Shown here one piece after another: positions 1 through 11,630 of a stretch of DNA of 64,000 nt. The notes under the pieces were generated by a model. It was not told where the DNA came from and searched no databases. It saw only the letters and a list, made by a program, of their open reading frames with translations. Both the position numbers and the translations under genes were made by a program. Every line of letters starts with the position of its first letter. The stretch's first letter is position 1. Source of the DNA: Cokeromyces recurvatus (Eukaryota; Mucoromycota; Mucoromycetes; Mucorales; Mucoraceae); assembly GCF_025118155.1 (NCBI RefSeq), contig NW_026251442.1, positions 1-64,000 of the forward strand. The letters run 5' to 3'.

Positions 1-515
1 TTTATATTGTTTACAGGGTATAGATTCTAGTTCGGAATGAATTAACATAAAATATATCATCCAGATAAACCACAAGATTTATAATTTATGTATTGCTTAT
101 TTACCTTTTATCGTAGAATATTACTTTTTAGATGAGGAGATTCATGTTATGCTAGACATCAGATATAATACGAAAATTAGTTAGTTTACATAAAATCATT
201 ACATTGTCAAAGTATAACGTTTCTAAAGTTAAAAAAAAAAATCTTTTAAAGAATTAATGGATGTGTAAATCATGTTAAATTGTCTTATAGAATAATTTCA
301 TTGTTTTTGTGAGTAGTTGGAATAGAATAAAGCAATTAGTTCATTTATGCTTACATTGAAAGAAAAATCAAGCATTTCTAAATTGAATATAACGACTTTA
401 AAAGTAATAAAAAAATATTTCTTTATTCAAAATTAGTGCATACAACATAGAGTATTTTCATGTATGATTATATAAAATTTCTTCTTCATTAAACACGACT
501 GAATATTAACTAACG

Positions 516-579
<64 letters not shown>

Positions 580-1672
580 TTGAATCCAACAACTTATAAT
601 ACCAATCAAGTATTATTCAATAAAAGAATTTATAATACTTGTCAACAACACTATTACGCAGAACGAATTATAGGGCAGTGCATTTTTATTTTTATTTTTA
701 TTTTTTTTTTAGTTTTCCGTTTTTTCTGTCTTTATTTCTTTCCTTTCTTTCTTTCTTTCTTTCTTTCTTTTTTTTTTCCTTCTGTTACTATCTTCTTCTC
801 GAAATTTACACAAACTACTATTTGAGCTAGAATATATGGTAAGACAATACAACTATGAAGCGAGTATACTTACAACTATCAGCCTATATGTACTATATCA
901 CCAATAAAATTATAGTTTTATTCAGATGAACAAGTTCAAAATATGCTACACAAACGCCAACAAAGGCTATTGCATTTTGCGCTTGGATGTTGCTACACAA
1001 CAAAAATACACAGACAAAGAATGCGTATCATTAAATTAAAATAGGGCAAAAAGAATCACTTTTTTTTTCTTTTGGAAACCTCTCCACTCCAATATATGGA
1101 TATTAGGATGCAAAATAAAATAAATTAAATTAAAACAAATTAAATAAACAAAGAATATTTACTATGCCTAGAAATAAATTCAGCATGTATTATTAGTGCA
1201 AGAATTTGTACACTTACTATTTGTGATACTTCAAGTGCCAATTGTAAAATAATGAATTCGGACGGTTATTAGTTTAAGCTAATATAAAAACGTAATATAT
1301 ATCAGTTCCCAGTTGATTATTATTTATAAATAGTGCACTGTACTTAATAAAGAATAGCAGCACAATTCTCTATATTTGTAGAAGAAATTCTTTATTATAT
1401 TAAAAATAGTGATTGATATAGTTTAAGGAGCTTTTTGGTCTGATGTAAGTTGGAAAAACAAACAGATAAAATCAGCACTTTAAATGTAATGCTTGAATTT
1501 AATTAAAGCTATTGTTAGACTTGAAAGTCTTTATTTTTTTTTTTAAATAAAAAAATAAATAAATTTATGTGTGTATGTATATTTATATGTATGCAACATA
1601 ATATGAGAAAATAGGGAAATATATAATAAATGTGTACAATTGATATAATAAGTTATTAAATAAAATCCAAAA
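1..1672. other. intergenic, no gene seen
   Basis: AT-rich spacer with no supportable gene. It contains an uninterrupted run of 62 A at 516-577 and a CTTT/T-rich stretch near 684-780. The short open frames here are low-complexity translations of these tracts. The right end is the 3' flank of the minus-strand CarRP-like gene. Confidence 0.6.
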
Positions 1673-2198
1673 CTAATGGGTTATTGGGCTTTTTCTTGTG
1701 TTTGAAAGAGTTGTAAATATACGAAAATACATAGAAACAAGTTTGTGAAATGTAGCTGAAATAGTACGGGCTACTGGTCCTCTAAAGCCATATATGCAAC
1801 GAAGTGCAATCCATTGTTGTTGGCGCTTAGGAACTTTAGCACGTAAAGGGAAGCCAGGATGTTCTCGTAAAGTAGGACCGATGGCCATATAAATCTCAAA
1901 AGCAGCACGAATACTATCTTGCACCTCATCAGGTAGTCCATCAATTCCTTTTTGTGCTTTATCTGAAATTTGATCAGCTAGACCTAAAATTCTGGTTGAG
2001 AAAGACTTAAGTGTTTGCTCACCGACTTGTAAAGGGTTTTTGGCCACTTTCAAAAGATGATAAATACTTCGAGGAGGATATGGCATATATTGAAGTGGAA
2101 CATAGCAGCGTCCTACTAAGCTATCAGCAATAATATCACGAGCAATATTAATAAGTTGAAGGCACTATAAAGTGAAATGAATATGCGAATTAATATAA

Positions 2199-2255
<57 letters not shown>

Positions 2256-3812
2256 TGTCCAGTAGCTCGTGCTCTTGATAAAACTTCTTCATTTCTTACA
2301 GTATTATTCTTATTATACTGTCCCCAATTACCATGCCCAGTTTTATACATGATAACACAAGTACAGAGTTCACCAAATGTTCCTGATATGAGAGCAGCAT
2401 AATTTAACAAGTCTTTTTGTTTCTTAACCGGTTCTCCTCGAAGGTCAAGTTCCCATGCATTTGTAAGTTCTGACATAGCTCGAGGACATAAATAGTGACA
2501 AATACGAGCAAAATTCCTAAAGACAGCAAGTACATCATCATTAGGCAAAACTGAAGCGTAATAGTTCCAGTTAATATGGGATGGCAAAGTGGGATCAGCA
2601 GCATAAGGATTATCTTGCCTAGAACTAAGATTACTTGGAAAGAAAACATCTCGTAGAAATTTTCGGATAGTTATTAAATTCTTTTCACATTGCTTAGGTG
2701 TAGAGGCATCATCAACCAAGTCATCTGCAGTACGAAAAAAAGCATATAAAAGACAAAGGTCTTGACGAAGATTTACAGGAAAGAGGGCAGCCATTGTTTT
2801 CCAAGAACGTGAAGCAGGCCCTAAGAGTCGAATAGCAATTTCAAGATCATCAATTGGAGCAGGATTAAGGTCAGATTCAGAAGGTATATGAAAGAGAAGA
2901 CAAATAACAGCATTCCAATAAGATAACGAAGTGGCGCATTGAAATTGTGATTGCTTGTCTTTATCTTGATGAACCAAGTAAGGATATGTGTTTAAAAGAG
3001 CATCCAAGAAATCCAGTACATTACATAAAAGCACGAGTACAACAACAAATAAAACCCAGATTGTATGCCCATATGTATATAGTTTGCTATGAGTATATGC
3101 TGTATAGCAAATGAAAGTACAGAAAGTAGATGAAATCACAGTTGACGCGGTAATAGCTCTCCATCTTCTGACAAGGTAAGGGCCAGGAACATACCACAAT
3201 AAGCCAATGATAGTGAAGACGAACGAGAAGCTATAACATGATGAGTAATGACTATATAAATGTATGTATTTATAGATATAATAAATTAAAAAAATTAAAA
3301 GAAGGAGGTATTAATGATTAGACAACCTTAAATTGTAATGTAAAATTTCTGAATTACCTAAACATTGCCACTAAGATAAATATAGTAGAAATACCATGTC
3401 GTAAGAAACCAGAAATGAATAAGTTAGATCTGGGTTTGATGAATATAATAGAGAAATGCCATCTTGTAAAGAAACTACATATGCAGACAGTAAATATAGT
3501 GATTATTGAAAGTACAACGGCGTCAATTAGTGAATAATAATTGAAACTAAAACTCTGTAATTGATATGCAGTGTCAAATGGTGTAGATAATATTCCTCCT
3601 TTATACGCGGTAGTAGTTATATTTTGAAATCCTATTAGAGAGATATATCTTTTATCCTCATAGATATTGGCATTATAATCAACAACAAATGGTATTAAAA
3701 ATGAAATGCCACCTAATAAAATGCATTTGGCAATATCAAGTTTTGAAATAAATGGTCGATAAACAGAAAGTGTGACTAAAAGTATGACTATAGAATAAAA
3801 AAGGTATGACAT
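1673..3812 (-). CDS. carRP: CarRP/CarRA-like lycopene cyclase/phytoene synthase with degenerate cyclase domain
   Basis: Three exons on the minus strand: 3812-3358, 3230-2255 and 2164-1673, phases consistent, 640 aa (Mucor CarRP is about 614). The C-terminal phytoene synthase domain looks complete. The first Asp-rich motif is TADDLVDD (residues about 319-326) and the second is NIARDIIADS (D487, D491), followed by GRCYVP. This half would condense two GGPP to phytoene on membranes. The N-terminal half (residues 1 to about 240) is hydrophobic and collinear with the cyclase (R) domain, keeping RPF, RWHFSIIFIKPR and LVRRW. However, the PLEE and PVEE boxes of fungal cyclases are not recognisable: their places read SLIDAVVL and a plain hydrophobic stretch. 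Cyclase function is therefore doubtful (inference). The second intron holds 52 consecutive T (A on the coding strand). A start at 3887 is also open, but 3812 aligns with relatives. No carB neighbour is present, although carB is adjacent and divergent in Mucor, Blakeslea and Phycomyces. Confidence 0.85.
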
Positions 3813-6800
3813 TTTATATATTATAGAATATAGAAAAAAAGAATTGTGTATTTGTATGGAAGAGAAATCAAAATAATTAATGAACATTTTTTTCTTGTTT
3901 GAACTAGTATTTATATCATGACAGGAAGTAGCTGGTTTCCCCCCTTTCCCCTAACATAGCACGAAAAAAAAAAAAAACTTATTTTAGGCTCTTAATTCGT
4001 TATGCTGACAAAATAAAATAAAAGATGTTTTTATTCTACTTGAAAAAAAGAATACATGTCTTGTAAAAAATATAGCATATGCAATCGAATAAATGTATGC
4101 ACTGTGATCTCCTATTTTATCAAGTTTATTATAATCATTATTTTTGTCAAGAAGAGTTTTAAACTAAGTTCTATGTAGAAAGTTAATCTATCTACAACAT
4201 TACAAAGGTGATGGGACCAATAACAACAAAAAAGTATTCGTCAACATCGTTTGTGTATGTCACAGAAAGATGAAACAGTGCATATGTTATTGCTTCTTTG
4301 TATTGCTTTCGTCAATTGTGCCACACTAATATTGCATCATCCTCCATTTGAGTTCTCTCCTATATTACTATGCAATCCAAGGAAAATACCGTTGGCTTTC
4401 TTACTCCTGCATGCATTAACAACAAAGGCTGTAAAAAAAAAAAAAATTCTCAGCTAAAACATAAAAAAAGGTATTTTAAGAAAAATAGAGTACTTTATAA
4501 TCAGAAAAAAACATGGGTAACATTTTTGTATGCAATTCTAAATTGAGTAAAGTATCACTCAAAGTAAATAAGATTTTAACTTTAAAGTGTCGTTTTTTTT
4601 AATAAAACTATTGGTCATGCTCAATCATCTTATTGACTGTCAATTACAGCTTCTTATCATTTCTTTATAGATGTATTCTACCCCTCTAGAATATCATATA
4701 TATCCCTGTTTTCCTTTATTTCCTCCTTTATTTTGATCTTATTCCAACTTCTTTTTTTTTTTTTTGATTTTCGACGCAAAGTCTAAAACACTCTTTAACT
4801 CTCCCTCCTCTTTACTCCTGCGGAGCTTAGTAAAAAATATACATAGATCTTTTTTCCGATTGATCATCAAAAACTATGTGATACGTTATCCTTGCCACCC
4901 CATCCAAATCTGTGCTCAATTTTGCCACTAAAAGAAAAAAAAAAAAAAAAAAAAAAACTCTGTTAACGAAAGTACAATTATTGGTAACTGTATGTAATGG
5001 AAAAACAAACAATTGAACTTTTATATAAATTTATATGCAGTTTAAAACATACATTCAAAAATAACGTAGCAACATGTTTTCAAAAAAAAAAAAAAAAAAG
5101 ACTATTTTTTATTCTTGGTGAGTTTAATGCTACTTTTTCTAAGAAAAAAAAAAGCCTAGTTTATTTGAACACTGGAAGAAAGTAAGTCAACCATCAAATA
5201 CGATCCTCAAAAATGTCTGTTAACACTAGAGGTTGCTAACCAGTTGTTTAATTAATATTAATCTTTATGTTATAACTTAATTGAAGTTAATTTAAAATAA
5301 CTTGAATTAGTTTATTGTAATAGTTACTGTATAATTAAATTTCTTTGGTAAATTTTGCCATATATCATTGATAACTTTAAACTTTATGAAAGTGATTAGA
5401 GATTTTATTTTATTTTATTTTTATTGATAATAGAAACATTATAGAATCCTTCAATAGAAACTTTGTGATGCAAATATTTAGTGACAGTTGACTGCCGTTT
5501 CATACATTTCTTTTAAACAAAAGTTGACTTTCACCAGGTAAAAGTCAACTTTTACAACCGAGTAAATTACTAATTAATCAACCATATCAAAACTTTCTTT
5601 TTTCCTAACTCTTAATTTTTAGTTTTCTACTAAAACTTGGACAGTTAAATGGTAAATGATCAGCAACCACCAAAAACCATTTAACCAATGATAAAGTTGT
5701 AATCTGCTTCTTACATCTCCTTTTGGATTGTTAAGAATCCCAGTTATATAAAATTGTTCCTGACTGTAAATTTTACATCAATATGTCAATTAAACTTTAT
5801 TTTACACATAAAATATTGCTTCATCAAGTTGTATGAATAGCACACTATTTTCTTATCATAATCACGGTTATTATCTTAACAAAGTTCAGAATAAGTGATA
5901 GTAAAAAAAAAAGCTAACAATAGGGCATACATCTATATTATTTACAACGGCAATATTAATATTATTCAATATGATAAACCTTTTTCTATTCAAGTAGTAT
6001 TCAAATATCTGTTTATTTTTTTTTAATTCACTTACTGATATCATTTATTGGCTGCATATGCTTTTCATCAATTATGGTTAGTATATATACCCGACAGTTT
6101 CGTTTGTATTTTAATAGTTCGTGTACTATTTCAATTATGCCTTAAAAGTTTGTATCGTATCAATGTTAGTTTTTAATTATGTGAATGTCAAAAGTTGCAA
6201 ATTATCCAGAACGATCGGAAATTATTTATCCTTTCTTTCCTATCCATCATTTACTGTCCAAAAAAGAAAAAATAACTAATTATGAAACAATTTAATACAG
6301 CATTAAGTAATTTTATCCTACAAATACCAATTCTATTCTATTACACAAATTTGGAACTTTAGTAAAAATAACGATTCATACTGCATAATTTTGAAGATAC
6401 TTCAAATGACTAATCCATGAAAATCAAAACAATGTGTTTACAAGTATAAAAAATAAAAGCCAATGTTTGCTAAGCAAATGCAGATGACCTTTTTTTTTTT
6501 CTTTTGTTTTGTTTTACGAAATTGTTTTTATTTTCTATATTTGTTTATTGATATAATCATATTCTAATAAATAATGGTGATTTTTATGGAATATAAAATT
6601 TATTTATAAAAAGAAGAGGGCTTAATTTAAGACAGCTGTGTATTCTATGCATTTATTTATAAATACACAACAGATTTTTCTATCAAGTCTTAATGTAATA
6701 CATTCATAAATGCGAGCATTTTTCTTATTGCCAAAATGTATAACATCATCAGTGATATAGTGTCAATAAATAATAATAAATGACTAAGCTTTTTGTAACA

Positions 6801-6918
6801 CTTCTAAGTAAAACACGTCAACTGATAATGTAATAATGGAGCTTGCTATAAAACTGAATCTAAGTTTATGCTGGAATAAAAACGAGGTTTAACTTAAACA
6901 AACTGTGAGCCTAATTAA

Positions 6919-6971
<53 letters not shown>

Positions 6972-8544
6972 ATTTTTGGGGGTGGCCTACTTTACCCGAT
7001 TCTAGGCGCTTCTGTAGGAGTATTGCTAAAGTAATACAGATAATTAACCAAAATAGTACAGTAAATAAAAAATAAAATAAAAATAAACAAGTATTCAAAA
7101 TATATTAAAAAATGTAAAGCTAGATGGCTTCTGGTTTTCTAACAGATATAAAGTAGAAATGTACTAACTATCTGTTTAGTGTTCATATTATACAACTGTA
7201 GAATCAAATAAACATCATTATCCACCTGAACATTCATATTTTCCTCATTAAATTCTCTTTCTCTTTATCTTTCAATTTTTATTTTTGATTATATACTCTA
7301 TTCCATCACAGTTAATGCTCATTCTAAATTTCAAAATAAAACTACCTCCGGCATATAATTCTCATTTTTGTCTATTTTTTTTTCGAGCATGTCTGTTATT
7401 CAATCAGAGCAATTACAACAATCAACATGGATACTATCATAACAAATTGAAAAAAAACAAACAAACAAACTATGAAGCCATATTCAAGTAAAATGTCAAA
7501 ATCCGACAATTTGATATGGAAGCATGGCATTTCTTTATTTCCCCCCTCATTAATTGAGTCATAACTACACTTTTATAACTTCTTTTCTTGTTTTTCATTT
7601 TTTTGATATAATTATATCTTGTGTTCAATTTAGGATTTTTTAAACATATTTCTTATTTCTCACTAATCATTTACATCAATACAAAGCGTCTTTTCAGGCA
7701 ATTGAGTACTCTAGTATTAAATACTCTAGCTCACCATACTTTCAAGCAGTTTCATTAATAATTCTTACAATATAACTTTACTCGTCTTCGTAGTTGCATC
7801 CACTCCAAATGATTCTCAGTTTGACATTCTTCTTTGGAATGGGATCTAATCTTTTGGATATCAATGACCCACTTTGAGCATAGTCGTGTAGTTTATTACC
7901 AATGGTATTCCTCAGCCATGTCTTTATGATAATTTAACACGTCATTACTCTATCTAATGTATCCATATGTATCATCAACTCCAAGTGCCATGAACTATTG
8001 CTGATTCACTTTTCTTTTTTTCTCGACTAAATAGCATTGAATAAACCAACGTTTTTTACACTTACTTTCTTCTTGGTTAACTTGTTGACCGGTAATCTGT
8101 ACCGTTTTACATTTATTTCAAACACTTTCTCTTTCTCTCGTCAATTTTGGTGTCAAACTAATGTATTAGTTGTCCTCGTAACAAGCTAGTATATTTATAT
8201 AACTTTTGATTCCTTTTCTTCCGCATTTGTTCATTTTGATCTCCATTTTTTTTTATAGCTGGCTAGGGTAATACAGCGCAATTGAACGGTTACTTGCTTA
8301 TTAGTCATTTTTATAATTTTTTTTTGTGGAGAAAGATTTACAGTAACATTTACGTCATTTTTCAAACTGAGTTCGTATACTACATACATAAAAAAAAAAG
8401 GTTTATCTTAGAATGCAATTATGACCACATAAATCTTTTAGCATAATTCTTCTTTTTTTTTGGTATATATATAAGTGAACATATAAATAGACTTTGAATA
8501 GTTGAATTTCTTTTACTTTTTTATTATTAAAATTCATAAAAAAA
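3813..8544. other. long intergenic region
   Basis: About 4.7 kb without a supportable gene. Contains A-runs at 3965-3977, 4928-4957 and 6921-6969 (49 A). No phytoene dehydrogenase (carB) coding signal was found on either strand. The few 60-70 codon frames are low-complexity. Confidence 0.55.
8464..8475 (+). promoter_or_regulatory. TATA-like element of the LEA-like gene
   Basis: TATATATATAAG lies about 70 bp upstream of the ATG at 8545, with a second ATAAATA nearby at about 8482. The position suits a core promoter, but in DNA this AT-rich the call is tentative. Confidence 0.35.
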
Positions 8545-9197
8545 ATGTTATCTGTCTTAAGAAACTCTGTTCGTTATAATATTACTGCTTCCAAAAAGCG
8601 TTTATATGCCACTACTACTGCTCCTCCTCCTCCTCCTCCTCCTCCTCCTTCACATCATAATAAACCCAGTTCAAATAGTAATGCTGGAATCTGGTTAGGT
8701 TTAGCTGCGGCTGGTGGTGTTGGCTATTATATGTATAAGAGAAATGCAGGTAATTATTACGAGTGTCAGATAGAATTAAGGCGAAAAAAGAAAACAAAGA
8801 ATACTAAAATAAACTCATATTAGAAACCAAAAGAGGTACTTTCGAAAAAGCCGGTAGAATTGCTGACAATAAAATTGAAACAGCTAAAGAACAGCTTAAC
8901 AATAAGGCAGATGAAATGAATACTAAATATGAGCAGGAAAAGATGAATGCTCGTGAAGCTTTGAACGAAAAAGCTGACCAAGCCAAGGAAAAGTATGAAG
9001 AGGGAAAGCAATATGCACGTAATGCTGTAAATGAAAAAGCTGATGAAGCAAAAGATAAATACGAGGAAGGGAAAGCATATTTAGGCGCAAAAGCCGAGGC
9101 TACTAAAGATGCAGCTATTGAAAAGGGTCATGAAATTCAAAAGAATGTTGGTGAAAAAGTTAGTGAAACTGGAAAATCTATTAAAGAAAAAGCTTAA
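8545..9197 (+). CDS. putative mitochondrial membrane protein with LEA-like 22-residue repeats
   Basis: Two exons, 8545-8749 and 8824-9197 (GT-AG intron of 74 bp, phase 1), give 192 aa. The N-terminus (about 22 residues) is rich in R/K/S with few acids, like a mitochondrial presequence. It is followed by a run of nine prolines, then a Gly/Ala-rich membrane segment around residues 48-64 (GIWLGLAAAGGVGYYMY) ending in YKR. The C-terminal two thirds is highly charged amphipathic helix built from three 22-residue units containing KADxxxxKYExxK, followed by an Ala/Lys tail. This resembles group 3 LEA or apolipoprotein-type helices. A membrane-anchored desiccation or stress protector is an inference. 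No specific orthologue is recognised. The rest of the annotation rests on the splice that joins both parts in frame. Confidence 0.75.
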
Positions 9198-10250
9198 TTA
9201 TAACTTTCTAATATCTTGAAAATATATCATTCTTGATTGTTTTTTCTTGTACATAATTCTTTATATAAATAAATAAAACAATCTATTCTCCTGTTTTTAA
9301 CAGTAATAATTCTTGTAATTGGCAAGCTTTTCATAAATGCGTGAATAGAAGTGACAATTCAATAGTTCACAATAAAGAAATCTGGATGTAAAATGTTAAT
9401 TTTGCCTACACAAAGGCATAATAGAGAAAAAAAAAAGGAATAAAAAATACAATAATAATTTCAAGATTACTTATTAAGATAATGTTCAAAAAAAAAAAAA
9501 AAAAAGAAAGGCTTTTAAAATAGAAATCTGGAAACTAATAGCTTACCAGATAGTCCTTTAATCTGCTCTATAAGAAAAATAGAGTTGCAAATCGAAAATC
9601 TGCTGAAGTTGTAGTTTCTTGATATCATTATTCTGAACATATTTTATACCTCTTTGTTTCAAAACTAGACAGGCCGATGAAAATAAAGCCAAAAAGGGCT
9701 CTATAAAAACTATTAAAGCGATACCACCAGACTTTCGTTATGGAAGCCTTTTAAGATGTTACTATGTATGTCAGAGTTAACAGTTAATATACGGTATCAA
9801 AAATATTAATATTCTTTAAAAACTACAAAGTCATTAAAATACTTGCCGTTTCTGTACTGCCATTTTTATACACAGAAAATCAGAATCATCAGAAACTGAA
9901 CTAATACTTTGAACTGGCCTATATATATCTTCTTTATTGTCACAACTATTGATTATTTTTAAAGCCTTATATTCTTCATCCTTTAATGATAAAGTGCCAT
10001 CATATAGTTATAGTTATTAATAAGTAATTTCTACTAAAGTCTTGAATTAATTTGATACTTTTAAAGGTTTGGTCAAATATAAGACATCGTTTGCACTATT
10101 ATATTAATAACGATTAATACCAAAGTATAGTAAATGAACAAATTGCGCCATAAAATTGGAAAATCTAGATATTTCTTTTATATTGTCCTAAGAACAGATT
10201 CAGCTTATGTTAAATTTAATATTAAGAAAGATAAAGAAATTTGCTATACA

Positions 10251-10286
<36 letters not shown>

Positions 10287-11317
10287 CAAAATGATATTGC
10301 ATTTATTGGGAAAAAAATATGACAAACCTTCTTTAGGACAGTTAATATTTTGCATTTCTAATATCTGGTTCTCTTTCATTTAATTCAGTGATACGTATAA
10401 TCTTAATATAAGCTTTCAGTCTTACTTTGAAAGCGGTTAAGGAAATAATTTTTAAAGAAAATGGCAACTGTTTTGAGTAGTAAAAAAAATAAAATAAAGG
10501 AGAATATAAATCAGAAAGATAAGTCTATGAAAGCTTCGTATAGTTTATTAAAGAATTAATAATACAAAAACTCTAGCGGGAAAAATAAGATAAAAAAAAT
10601 AAAAAATAAAGAGAGCTATTTATATGTTTTTACAAAGTAAGTTGTATTAAAAGGCAAATAAAGACTGGTGTAATAAAGAATCATGTGACATTGTTACTTT
10701 ACATTCATAGAATATCATTTTTTTTTTTTTTTTTTTACTTGAACTGTCATTATTATATTGTTTTTAGAGTAAGCAGTAACACATCAATATTAGTTCATAG
10801 AAAATATTCTAGTTATAGCAATGCTAAATGTTCGTCTGCTACTATCTCATATATTCTTGCTTAAAAAACTTTTTCTTTTTCTTATAGAAAATTGTTCTTA
10901 CTATACGTTAACAGAAAGACTATAAAACGTATCGTCGGGTATTTACACTTTAGCCTTAATTACATCTTTAATTATATTAATGATTGTTTGAACAAGTAAT
11001 TGAAATTGAAAGTACAGAAACGTGAAGACCGCGACTGAACGAGATTCCTTTGCTATTTGTCTATTTATATCATAAACTAAGCTTTATAATTATAGTTTCT
11101 AGAGGCTTCTTTTTGATAAGTCAGGTAGGAAGAAGACCAAACAATGTATTAGTTTATATTATTTAGAGCCGGGAGATATTTTTGTAAAAGTATTAACAAA
11201 CTGCAACGATCAACAAAATCAATGTCAGATCCGATCAGCATTTAAAAAACATTTTTTTTTTAATTTTTTTTAAACTATCAACCAAGTTATAAATATAAAA
11301 AAAAAATTAATATTAAA
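9198..11317. other. intergenic with a decayed LTR-like repeat
   Basis: No gene supported. Contains A/T runs (10250-10286, 10719-10737). From 10469 to about 10860 it is collinear with the family-3 LTRs at 46888 and 55088: TGTTTTGA start, AAGTCTATGAAAGCTTCG, then TTATTTATATGTTTTTACAA and related blocks. It is strongly diverged, with no clear right end or target duplication. Confidence 0.5.
10469..10860. repeat. ancient diverged family-3 LTR fragment
   Basis: Shares ordered blocks with the 696-717 bp solo LTRs at 55088 and 46888, including the AAGTCTRTGAAARCTTCG motif and a TTTATATGTTTTTACAA block. Indels and substitutions are many, and a terminal CA plus 5-bp duplication cannot be located, so this is an old remnant. 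Confidence 0.45.
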
Positions 11318-11587
11318 ATGAGTTGGTCTACAGGAGCTTCGTTCCTTAACAAAGACCAACTTAAACATCGTCATGTTACCAAGAGCATCTCAAATGATGT
11401 CAACAAAATGGTTGTAGAAGAAAAAAAAACGAAAATCCATAAAATTACTATTTTCCAAAAAAGGATCGACTGGGTTATTTCTATCATTTTGACAATTTGG
11501 ACATGTTATATTAGATTGTGGAGGATTTCACAACCTTCATCAGTAGTGTAAAGTTTCTTTAATATCAACACATAGATAACGATAGTT

Positions 11588-11630
<43 letters not shown>

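Noticed and set aside
580..830. Open frames of 63-81 codons after the A62 tract
   Set aside because: They translate CTTT/T repeats into F/L/S runs; no codon structure or splice partners.
6921..6969. A49 tract as the tail of a processed retrocopy or LINE
   Set aside because: No coding or 3' UTR-like sequence precedes it and no target duplication flanks it; similar tracts occur all over the window, in both orientations and in introns.
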